From the NCBI GenBank assembly GCA_003543035.1, contig DPJL01000314.1, forward strand, positions 24,632 to 40,125: DNA of 15,494 nt. Reading direction: 5' to 3'. A program made the position numbers and the translations under genes. Source of the stretch: Micromonosporaceae bacterium (GTDB lineage Bacteria > Actinomycetota > Actinomycetes > Mycobacteriales > Micromonosporaceae). This document shows positions 1 to 5,590 of this stretch, in pieces. The notes below the pieces were generated by a model that was not told the DNA's origin, made no database searches, and saw only the letters and a program-made list of their open reading frames with translations. How positions within the stretch are numbered: the stretch's first letter is position 1; every line of letters begins with the position of its first letter.

Positions 1-194
1 CGTCCGTCCACCACGATCCGGCCCGCGTCCACCCGTTCGAAGCCCGCCACGCAACGGAGAAGTGTGGTCTTCCCGCATCCAGATGGGCCGAGAACGGCGG
101 CAAGATGTCCTGATTGGACAGTGAGCTCAATCCCGGCGAGTGCCGAGACGCGGCCGTAGCGCTTGTGTAAGCCGGTGACAATGAGTTCAGCCAT
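1..194 (-). CDS. fbpC: Iron(III) ABC transporter ATP-binding protein (partial, N-terminal 64 residues)
   Basis: This is the nucleotide-binding subunit that would power the ferric-iron importer encoded immediately upstream. Only the first 64 residues are in the window; the rest lies beyond the left edge. The visible part starts MAELIVTGLHKRYG and carries a clear Walker A (P-loop), GPSGCGKTT, at residues 36-44, followed by the usual LLRCVAGFERVDAG stretch. The spacing from the start to the P-loop is normal for FbpC/PotA-type ATPases. The ATG lies inside the last codons of the permease gene (8-bp overlap), which indicates translational coupling. Signature motif, Walker B and any regulatory C-terminal domain cannot be checked. 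Iron as the substrate is inferred from the binding protein two genes upstream; the ATPase alone would only be called a polyamine/iron/sulfate-type importer ATPase. Confidence 0.93.
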   Translation of the reverse strand, partial: MAELIVTGLHKRYGRVSALAGIELTVQSGHLAAVLGPSGCGKTTLLRCVAGFERVDAGRIVVDG

Positions 195-1656
195 AGCGCG
201 TCAACCACCAGGTCGGGAGAGCAGCGATAAGGACAAGGACCGCGGCGTATGGTGCCGCGGCGGCGAATTCTGCCGTGTTGGTGTGGGTCCACAACTCGGT
301 GGCCAGAGTGTCAAAACCGGTGGGCCGCAACAACAGCGAGGCAGGAAGTTCCTTCATGCAGGTAAGGAACACGAGTGCGGCTCCGGCACCGATTCCCGGC
401 GCCGCGAGCGGTGCGGTTACTCGCCGCAGCACCTGAAGCGGCCGGGTGCCAAGCGATCGAGCCACTTCTTCCAACACCGGAGGCGACTGAGCCACAGCCG
501 TGCTCACGGCCCCTACCGCGAGCGGTAGGAAGAGTGCGGCGTAGGCAAGGGCAAGCAGCCAAACCGTTTGGTAGAGCGGGTAAACCACCCGGATGCCGAA
601 GAACACCAGGGAAAGTCCGATGACGAGGCCGGGTAGCGCGTGCGATAGGTACGCGAGACGGTCGAGCACTGTGACGATCGGACCGGGCGACCGGGCGCCC
701 AATAGCCCGACCGGAAACGCGAGCAGCAGCGTCAGGAGTGCGCCGAGCGCGGCCGCCCAAAGCGAGTTGCTTGCCGCGGCAACCACTTCGCCCACTGATC
801 CAGGACGCGAAACCCCGGCGCCGAACCAGCGGACAAGGCTGTAGGCCGGGACGCCTAACGCGAGCGCGCCCACACCGGCCAGCCCGAGAAGAGCGGGAAA
901 GCGCCACAGCCCGAGGTGGACAATGGAATGCGGTCTCCGGGCGCCACCGCCGACCCGGGCATAGCGAGCGCCCCGGCGCCGGGTCATGTTCTCCCCCACC
1001 AACAATGCGACCGTCAGCACGACCAGCACGGTGGCCAAGACGAGCGCACCCGTGCGGTCGAAACCGAGGTTCATCGAGGTGAAAATGGCGCGGGTAAAGA
1101 CATCCACCCGCACGATCGAGACCGCCCCGAAGTCGGAGAGCACATACAGCGCCACCAGCAGGCCACCGGCCGCCACGGCCGGGCGGATCTGGCGCAGGGT
1201 CACCGAAACGAAGGTGGACCAAGGCCCTCGGCCCAACGATCGGGCGACCTCTTCCTGAGCCGGGTCCGAGCCCGCCAACGCGGCGGCCGCGGGCAGGTAC
1301 ACATATGGGTAGGAACACAGGATCAAAACCAGTGCCGCGTCCCAGAATCCCTCGAAGTCGTCCACAGTGGACACCCAGGAAAAGCCAGCGACATAGGTGG
1401 GTACGGCCAAAGGCAGCGCGGCGAGAACGCCAAAAGTACGCCGGGCCGGCATGTCCGTCCGCCCCACCAGGAAGGCCGTCGCGACCCCGAGCACGACGCA
1501 TGCCCCGGTCACCACGGCGGCCAGGGCAAGGCTTCGCGTGGCGAGCACCCCGGTCCGGCGCGTGAACAGTTCTCCGGCTATTTGCGTCCAGCCGGCCTCG
1601 CTGACTCGTACCCCCAAATAGAAAAGGGGTATAAGCGCAACCGCGCTGGTCACCAC
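187..1656 (-). CDS. fbpB: Iron(III) ABC transporter permease, fused two-domain (FbpB/SfuB type)
   Basis: This integral membrane subunit of a ferric-iron importer forms the channel through the cytoplasmic membrane. At about 489 residues it has the duplicated architecture of FbpB. Each half has roughly six hydrophobic segments and its own cytoplasmic EAA loop: EEVARSLGRGPWSTFV near residues 135-150 and EEVARSLGTRPLQVLRRV near 396-413. Two EAA loops in one chain mean the protein supplies both permease domains, so no second permease gene is needed and none is seen. It lies between the binding-protein gene (35 bp upstream) and the ATPase gene (8-bp overlap downstream). The start is uncertain. The GTG used here falls at the edge of the first membrane helix and has no clear ribosome site. 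The frame stays open upstream through SRRPSPTLVTAA to a CTG that overlaps the stop codon of the preceding gene. Confidence 0.93.
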   Translation of the reverse strand: MVTSAVALIPLFYLGVRVSEAGWTQIAGELFTRRTGVLATRSLALAAVVTGACVVLGVATAFLVGRTDMPARRTFGVLAALPLAVPTYVAGFSWVSTVDDFEGFWDAALVLILCSYPYVYLPAAAALAGSDPAQEEVARSLGRGPWSTFVSVTLRQIRPAVAAGGLLVALYVLSDFGAVSIVRVDVFTRAIFTSMNLGFDRTGALVLATVLVVLTVALLVGENMTRRRGARYARVGGGARRPHSIVHLGLWRFPALLGLAGVGALALGVPAYSLVRWFGAGVSRPGSVGEVVAAASNSLWAAALGALLTLLLAFPVGLLGARSPGPIVTVLDRLAYLSHALPGLVIGLSLVFFGIRVVYPLYQTVWLLALAYAALFLPLAVGAVSTAVAQSPPVLEEVARSLGTRPLQVLRRVTAPLAAPGIGAGAALVFLTCMKELPASLLLRPTGFDTLATELWTHTNTAEFAAAAPYAAVLVLIAALPTWWLTRYG

Positions 1657-1691
1657 CGCGGCGGTGACCAGCGTCGGAGACGGGCGGCGGC

Positions 1692-2729
1692 TCAGGCGAG
1701 CCCCGTTTCCTTGATCAGGTCGGTGGTGGCCTTGAGCGTGTCAAGGTCGTTGAGGTCGACCGATGGCACCTTGAGTGCCTTGAGCTCGGGCAGGTTCGGC
1801 GCGGTGGCGACGCCCGCGATCAGCGGGTATTCGTAGGTCTTCTCCGCAAAGTACTTCTGGCCCTCGGTTCCGAGCAGGTAGTCCACGAAGACCTTCACAT
1901 CCGGGTCCTTCTCGGCCTTCTTCATGATGCCCAGACCGGCCACGTTGACCAGCGCGCCGATGTCGCCCTCGGGGAAGAAGTGCAGCTGTGCCTTGAGTTT
2001 GTCGGCGGTCGTGCCGTCAGCCTTGGCCTTCTCGTAAACGTAGTAGTGATTGACGAGACCCACGGAAAGCTTGCCGGAGTTGACGTCCGCGACAATCTGG
2101 CCGTTGTTCGGTCGGATCTGCGCCTCATTTGCCTTGAGCCCGGTCAGGAATTCCTTGGCTTTGGCCTCACCCTGTTGCACCCGCAGTGCGGTCACGAAAG
2201 CCTGGAACGAACCATTGGTCGGAGCGATGCCGACCTTGCCCTTCCACTTGGGATCGGTCAGCTCCAGCACCGACTTGGGCAGCTGGTCCTTGGTCACCAG
2301 GTCGGAGTTGTAAACCAGGACCCGCGAACGGCCCGTCACTCCCACCCATTCGCCAGTCTTCGCCTGGTAGGCGGTGGGCACCTTGCTCAGGACGTCTGCG
2401 GGCAGCTTGCTGAACAGGCCCTTCTTGGCGACCGCGCCGAGCGCTCCGGCGTCCTGCGCGAAGAAGAGATCGGCCGGGCTCTTGTCGCCCTCCTCAAGGA
2501 GCTGGGCAGCCATAGCCGCGGTATCCCCGTAACGCACTTCGACGGTGATGCCACTGGCCGTCTTGAAGTTCTCCAGCAGCGGCTTGATCAGTGACTCGGA
2601 ACGTCCACTGTAGACAGTGATCTTTTTGTCCGACTGAGGAGCGGTGTCGGCAGGCTTAGTGTCGTTGGCGCACGCGGTCGCACTGAGCGCGACCAGAGCC
2701 AGGGCAGTGCTCGCCAGGAGCTTGCGCAT
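1692..2729 (-). CDS. fbpA: Iron(III) ABC transporter substrate-binding lipoprotein (FbpA type)
   Basis: This extracytoplasmic, lipid-anchored ferric-ion-binding protein delivers iron to the permease downstream. With the ATG at 2729 (345 residues) it begins MRKLLASTALALVALSATAC, a lipoprotein signal with the lipidated Cys at 20. That ATG has GGAG six bases upstream. An alternative in-frame ATG at 2741 adds four residues and lacks a good site. The fold markers of FbpA are present: ITVYSGRSE near residue 37, SPADLFFAQDAGAL, GVTGRSRVLVYNS, LTDPKWKGKVGI, and NHYYVYEKAK with the paired iron-ligand tyrosines at 229-230. Compared with the Haemophilus FbpA sequence as I recall it, the ligand His is Ser44 here and the ligand Glu is Gln92, so the metal site must be completed differently. 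Expression is probably iron-repressed through the boxes upstream. Confidence 0.94.
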   Translation of the reverse strand: MRKLLASTALALVALSATACANDTKPADTAPQSDKKITVYSGRSESLIKPLLENFKTASGITVEVRYGDTAAMAAQLLEEGDKSPADLFFAQDAGALGAVAKKGLFSKLPADVLSKVPTAYQAKTGEWVGVTGRSRVLVYNSDLVTKDQLPKSVLELTDPKWKGKVGIAPTNGSFQAFVTALRVQQGEAKAKEFLTGLKANEAQIRPNNGQIVADVNSGKLSVGLVNHYYVYEKAKADGTTADKLKAQLHFFPEGDIGALVNVAGLGIMKKAEKDPDVKVFVDYLLGTEGQKYFAEKTYEYPLIAGVATAPNLPELKALKVPSVDLNDLDTLKATTDLIKETGLA

Positions 2730-2747
2730 CGGGGTCTCCATCTTTGG

Positions 2748-2766
2748 AAAGGCTAGCCTAACTCAG
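2748..2766 (-). promoter_or_regulatory. DtxR/IdeR-type iron box 1, overlapping the fbpA -10
   Basis: AAAGGCTAGCCTAACTCAG on the plus strand matches the IdeR/DtxR consensus (TTAGGTTAGSCTAACCTAA) at 13 of 19 positions by hand count, including an unbroken TAGCCTAAC core. On the fbpA strand it contains TAGGCT (2755-2760), a usable TANNNT -10 hexamer placed about 14 nt before the upstream ATG. An iron-loaded DtxR-family repressor bound here would block the promoter. The site is recognised by consensus only; the regulator gene is not in the window. Confidence 0.72.
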
Positions 2767-2781
2767 GGGAGGCTAACCTTC
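2763..2781 (-). promoter_or_regulatory. DtxR/IdeR-type iron box 2, overlapping box 1
   Basis: TCAGGGGAGGCTAACCTTC on the plus strand matches the same 19-bp iron-box consensus at 14 positions, with an unbroken nine-base run GGCTAACCT. It starts 15 bp from box 1 and overlaps it by four bases. Tandem overlapping boxes of this kind allow two repressor dimer pairs to bind side by side, as known for several IdeR/DtxR promoters. It sits upstream of the -10 on the fbpA strand and about 50 bp before the divergent regulator gene. Confidence 0.72.
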
Positions 2782-2798
2782 ACTATCGGTGGAACGCA

Positions 2799-2819
2799 AG
2801 TCGGTCGCAAGGACCGACT
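2799..2819 (+). promoter_or_regulatory. 21-bp inverted repeat, probable operator of the DeoR-family gene
   Basis: AGTCGGTC-GCAAG-GACCGACT is a perfect inverted repeat with 8-bp arms and a 5-bp spacer. It ends on the first base of the TAAGGT hexamer (2819-2824), which lies six bases before the GTG start of the DeoR-family gene. The repeat therefore fills the -35/-10 spacer, the usual place for an autoregulatory operator. Autoregulation by the adjacent DeoR-family protein is an inference from position. Confidence 0.55.
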
Positions 2820-2824
2820 AAGGT
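2819..2824 (+). promoter_or_regulatory. -10 hexamer TAAGGT, probable leaderless start
   Basis: TAAGGT fits the TANNNT -10 pattern and is followed by exactly six bases before the GTG at 2831. That spacing places the transcription start at or within a base of the start codon, so the mRNA would be leaderless. This supports GTG 2831 as the true start. Confidence 0.5.
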
Positions 2825-2830
2825 GGGCTC

Positions 2831-3601
2831 GTGTTGGCACAGCAGCGGCAGGTCGCGATCCTCGAGCGGGTGCGACTGCACGGTGGCGTGAGGGTCAGTG
2901 ACCTCGTGGTGGAGTTCGGCGTGTCCGACATGACCATCCGGCGCGACCTCGAGACGCTCGCCGATCAAGGTCTGGTGGCAAAGGTGCACGGCGGGGCCAC
3001 GTCTGTGCGCCCTGGGTCGACCGAGGAGCCCGGTTTCGCGGCGAAGTCTGTGCGCAATCGGCAGGAGAAGTCCGCCATCGCTGCCCGGGCCGCCGAGCTC
3101 GCCCGGCCGGGTATGGCAGTGGCACTCTCGGCCGGGACAACGACCGCCGAGCTTGCCTTTCGCCTCGTATCAATTCCTGAGCTGACCGTCGTGACGAATT
3201 CGGTGCCGGTTGCCGACGTCTTCTACCGGTCCGGCCGTCCAGATCAGACAGTCGTGCTGACCGGTGGTGTCCGCACACCGTCGGACGCGCTCGTCGGGCC
3301 GGTCGCGGTGGCCGCCATCCGCACCTTCCACCTCGATCTGCTCTTCCTCGGGGTACACGGGATGAGCGAGCGCGCGGGTTTCACCACGCCCAACCTAATG
3401 GAGGCGGAGACCGACCGGGCACTGGTCGCGGCGGCCGGAAAACTGATCGTGCTCGCCGATCACTCCAAATGGGATCTGCTCGGCATTTCCACGATCGCCG
3501 ACCTCTCCGACGCTCACGTGCTCGTCACCGATTCGGGTCTGCCGAGTTCCGCTCGGGCCACGCTCACCGACTTCGTCGGCGAGCTGGTCATCGCCAATTA
3601 G
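2831..3601 (+). CDS. DeoR/GlpR-family transcriptional regulator
   Basis: This cytoplasmic repressor is of the DeoR/GlpR type, whose members usually sense a phosphorylated sugar. Residues 1-57 form the winged helix-turn-helix, with the family signature GVSDMTIRRDLETLADQGLV (30-49) and the wing KVHGGA. Residues from about 77 to 235 match the DeoR C-terminal sugar-phosphate sensor: LSAGTTTAELAF (99-110), VVTNSVPVAD, VVLTGG, LFLGVHGMSERAGFTTPN and VLADHSKWDLLG (207-218). The length of 256 residues is normal. It starts with GTG, divergent from the iron-importer operon. The two genes share a promoter region of about 100 bp. Its target is not obvious: no sugar kinase or sugar transporter gene lies beside it. 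It could act on itself through the adjacent 21-bp inverted repeat or on genes outside the window. Confidence 0.93.
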   Translation: MLAQQRQVAILERVRLHGGVRVSDLVVEFGVSDMTIRRDLETLADQGLVAKVHGGATSVRPGSTEEPGFAAKSVRNRQEKSAIAARAAELARPGMAVALSAGTTTAELAFRLVSIPELTVVTNSVPVADVFYRSGRPDQTVVLTGGVRTPSDALVGPVAVAAIRTFHLDLLFLGVHGMSERAGFTTPNLMEAETDRALVAAAGKLIVLADHSKWDLLGISTIADLSDAHVLVTDSGLPSSARATLTDFVGELVIAN

Positions 3602-3836
3602 CAACTCGGCGAACCGCAGCCATCGCCATGCCGGGCGGTGCTGCTGAACGGGACTGGCCGAATCCCGCTGATCGAGGTTCCCGAAACGTTCAGCAACGTC
3701 CCGGGCCGCCCGCGACGGAATACTGGCTGATGGCCGCGAACCCCGACAGCCGGGTGATTCTGGTCCAGCTTCATTCCACGAAGATCGTTCTCGTGAAGCC
3801 GTGATCCGGCCGGAGTCGCCCGGCTAGGTTCGGATC
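3602..3836. other. Intergenic region without a recognisable gene
   Basis: This 235-bp stretch lies between two same-strand genes. It contains an inverted repeat (TGCTGAACG at 3642-3650 and CGTTCAGCA at 3687-3695, 36 bp apart) that could fold over an inner GC-rich stem and serve as a weak terminator for the regulator gene. An open frame from ATG 3628 to the stop ending at 3804 would give about 58 residues ending in SRVILVQLHSTKIVLVKP. It has no ribosome site and no family I recognise, so I do not call it a gene. The last 12 bases hold the -10 of the next gene. Confidence 0.5.
3825..3830 (+). promoter_or_regulatory. -10 hexamer TAGGTT, probable leaderless start of the yibE/F-like gene
   Basis: TAGGTT (TANNNT) is followed by six bases, CGGATC, and then the ATG at 3837. 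The spacing puts the transcription start on the start codon. No Shine-Dalgarno sequence could be accommodated, which agrees with a leaderless message. Confidence 0.5.
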
Positions 3837-5000
3837 ATGGGTGCAGGCGGCCTGCACGGCCACGATCACGGGCCCGAGCTGGAGATGCCACCCGCTCCGG
3901 AACAGGTCCGGCGGATCATCGCCGCGATCATCATGCCTTTGGTGGCTGCCACGATCGTGGGGCTGATCGTGCTGTGGCCACGTGGCGATGCCCCGATCCA
4001 GAGCACCGACACCCAGGTCAGGCTGCGTGGCCGCGTCGAATCAGCGACCCCTGCGTGCCCGAGGGGAACACCCGCCACACCCGACGGTCCATGTGGGACG
4101 GCCGTAGTCCGCGTCGGCGATCAGCTTCTCAACGCCACCGTGCCGTCTGGGGCCAGTGCTCCCACGATCAAGTCCGGCGATCGGGTGGTCGTTGCGGCTG
4201 CACCTGGTACCAGCCGATATGCCGTAGTAGACCATGACCGCAGCCAAGCGCTCCTCATCGTCGTAGCCCTCTTTGCCGCCGCAGTGATTGCTTTTGCCCG
4301 CTGGCGCGGGCTCACCAGTCTCTTCGGCTTGGCCGTCAGCTTCGGCGTGCTGCTCGTCTTCGTGCTCCCCGCGATTCAGCGCGGGGAGTCGCCGCTGCCG
4401 GTGGCGATCGTGGGCTCAGCCGCGATCATGTTTGCGGTGATCTATCTAACCCATGGGGTCAGTGTGAGCACTTCGATCGCCGTCCTCGGGACGCTCGGAT
4501 CGCTTGTGCTGACCGGGTTTCTCGGGTTGGCAGTGACCGCGGCGATGCGGCTGACCGGCTCGGGCACGGACGAGGCGGCGATCCTCAGCAACGTGCTTTC
4601 CGGTGTGGACCTGCGAGGTCTGCTGCTCGCCGGCATCATCATCGGCACCTTGGGTGTGCTCGACGACGTGACGATCACGCAGACCAGCATCGTGAACGAG
4701 CTGGCTCAGGCGGATCCGTCGCTGTCCGGGCGGCAGCTCTACACCTCAGCGATAAGGGTCGGCCGGGCGCACGTGGCGTCGGTGGTCAACACGATAATCC
4801 TGGCGTATGCCGGTGCTTCGCTCCCGCTGATGCTGCTGTTGGTCACGGCCGGCACGAGCACGATGGACGTGCTCACGACTCAGGCGATCTCCGCCGAGAT
4901 CGTGCGCAGCGTGGTGGGGACGATCGGGTTGATTGCCGCGGTACCGATTACCACCGCACTAGCCGCCTGGATCTCGGTCAAACGCCGGATTTCCGGCTGA
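3837..5000 (+). CDS. YibE/F family membrane protein
   Basis: This 387-residue polytopic membrane protein is of the YibE/F family, whose transport function is not established. Residues 1-26 are polar and His-rich (HGHDHG at 7-12). A first membrane helix spans about 27-47. A soluble, probably extracytoplasmic OB-like part occupies 55-132 and holds a Cys pair (C74 and C86). Six or seven further helices follow from 137 onward. The family signature is unmistakable: GVLDDVTITQTSIVNEL (273-289), then RVGRAHVASVVNTIILAYAGASLP and EIVRSVVGTIGLIAAVPITT near the end. The start follows a leaderless -10. The small membrane-protein gene starts 20 bp downstream and has its own -10. The His-rich tail suggests metal contact but that is only an inference. 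Confidence 0.9.
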   Translation: MGAGGLHGHDHGPELEMPPAPEQVRRIIAAIIMPLVAATIVGLIVLWPRGDAPIQSTDTQVRLRGRVESATPACPRGTPATPDGPCGTAVVRVGDQLLNATVPSGASAPTIKSGDRVVVAAAPGTSRYAVVDHDRSQALLIVVALFAAAVIAFARWRGLTSLFGLAVSFGVLLVFVLPAIQRGESPLPVAIVGSAAIMFAVIYLTHGVSVSTSIAVLGTLGSLVLTGFLGLAVTAAMRLTGSGTDEAAILSNVLSGVDLRGLLLAGIIIGTLGVLDDVTITQTSIVNELAQADPSLSGRQLYTSAIRVGRAHVASVVNTIILAYAGASLPLMLLLVTAGTSTMDVLTTQAISAEIVRSVVGTIGLIAAVPITTALAAWISVKRRISG

Positions 5001-5009
5001 TCCCGGCGT

Positions 5010-5015
5010 TAGCGT
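5010..5015 (+). promoter_or_regulatory. -10 hexamer TAGCGT, probable leaderless start
   Basis: TAGCGT lies in the 20-bp gap after the yibE/F-like gene and is followed by five bases (GAATC) before the ATG at 5021. It implies that the small membrane-protein gene can be transcribed on its own as well as by read-through. The same hexamer precedes the arginine-hydrolase gene at 9601. Confidence 0.45.
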
Positions 5016-5020
5016 GAATC

Positions 5021-5461
5021 ATGACCGAAAGCAGCATGTCCGCGGACGCTCTGCCTCCCGACGAACGGGAGTTCGTCGAAGACCTGACCGGCTCCGGCTG
5101 GCTGAGCTTCGCCGGCCTCCTGATCCTTCTGCTCGGGATCGTGAACGCGCTCGAGGGGATCGTGGCGCTCTGGAATGACAAGTACGGAGCCTTCATCGGT
5201 GGCAGCTTCTACCTCTTCGATCTGACCTGGTGGGGAATCATCCACGCGGCGCTGGGTGTGTTGATGATCGCCGTCGGCGTCGGCATCCTGGCCGGTCAGG
5301 AGTGGGCGCGCGGTCTCGGCGTGGGCCTGGCGGGAGCGGCTGCGATCATCCAGATGCTCTATCTGACCAGCGCTCCACTCTGGTCACTGGTCAACATCGG
5401 GATATGCATCTTGGTGATCTACGCACTCGTGGTGCCACCGCGCGGCGCAATCGCCGACTAG
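5021..5461 (+). CDS. DUF7144-like four-helix membrane protein
   Basis: This small membrane protein of 146 residues has unknown function. A polar N-terminus (1-25) precedes four hydrophobic helices at about 27-46, 71-91, 98-113 and 121-138. Conserved-looking points match the actinobacterial DUF7144 family as I know it: GWLSFAGLLILLLGI at the first helix, FDLTWWGIIHAALGVLMI (66-83) at the second, QEWARGLG at the loop, and PLWSLVNIGICILVIYAL in the last. The family is widespread in actinobacteria, often next to other small membrane or stress genes. Here it follows the YibE/F-like gene and precedes a strong terminator, so the two can form a transcription unit. No catalytic residues are visible. 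Confidence 0.75.
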   Translation: MTESSMSADALPPDEREFVEDLTGSGWLSFAGLLILLLGIVNALEGIVALWNDKYGAFIGGSFYLFDLTWWGIIHAALGVLMIAVGVGILAGQEWARGLGVGLAGAAAIIQMLYLTSAPLWSLVNIGICILVIYALVVPPRGAIAD

Positions 5462-5483
5462 CCGCCCTCAGCCGCTCTCTCTT

Positions 5484-5557
5484 GATCCGCGTGATCAGGG
5501 AGTTCTGCGCGCGGCGCGCCGGCGACACGCCGGTGAGACTCCCTGATCACGCGGATC
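5484..5557. terminator. Large hairpin with 20-bp perfect stem, between convergent genes
   Basis: GATCCGCGTGATCAGGGAGT (5484-5503) and ACTCCCTGATCACGCGGATC (5538-5557) are perfect reverse complements over 20 bp. The 34-bp loop contains a further 6-bp hairpin, CCGGCG-ACA-CGCCGG (5519-5533). It lies just after the plus-strand membrane-protein stop and just beyond the minus-strand hydrolase stop, so it most likely acts as a bidirectional terminator. There is no T-tract, as is common in actinobacteria. Confidence 0.75.
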
Positions 5558-5588
5558 TTGCCGGGGGCGTGGCACCGCCCCCGGCAAG
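5557..5588. terminator. Second hairpin, 13-bp perfect stem, abutting the hydrolase stop codon
   Basis: CTTGCCGGGGGCG (5557-5569) pairs perfectly with CGCCCCCGGCAAG (5576-5588) around a 6-base loop, TGGCAC. It shares its first base with the end of the preceding 20-bp hairpin and ends two bases before the stop codon of the minus-strand hydrolase. It is the natural terminator of that gene and a back-up for the plus-strand unit. Confidence 0.8.
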
Positions 5589-5590
5589 AG

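Noticed and set aside
311..1501. Long minus-strand open frame of 396 codons inside the permease gene
   Set aside because: It is a frame shadow: Arg/Gly-rich, with no hydrophobic pattern or motif, whereas the overlapping frame encodes a permease with two EAA loops.
916..1836. Plus-strand open frame of 306 codons opposite the permease
   Set aside because: The composition is low-complexity His/Gly/Arg/Gln, typical of the antisense of a GC-rich gene. It has no domain and runs across two real genes.
3628..3804. 58-codon open frame in the gap after the DeoR-family gene
   Set aside because: No ribosome site, no leaderless -10 before its ATG and no recognised family. It is kept only as an observation on the gap.
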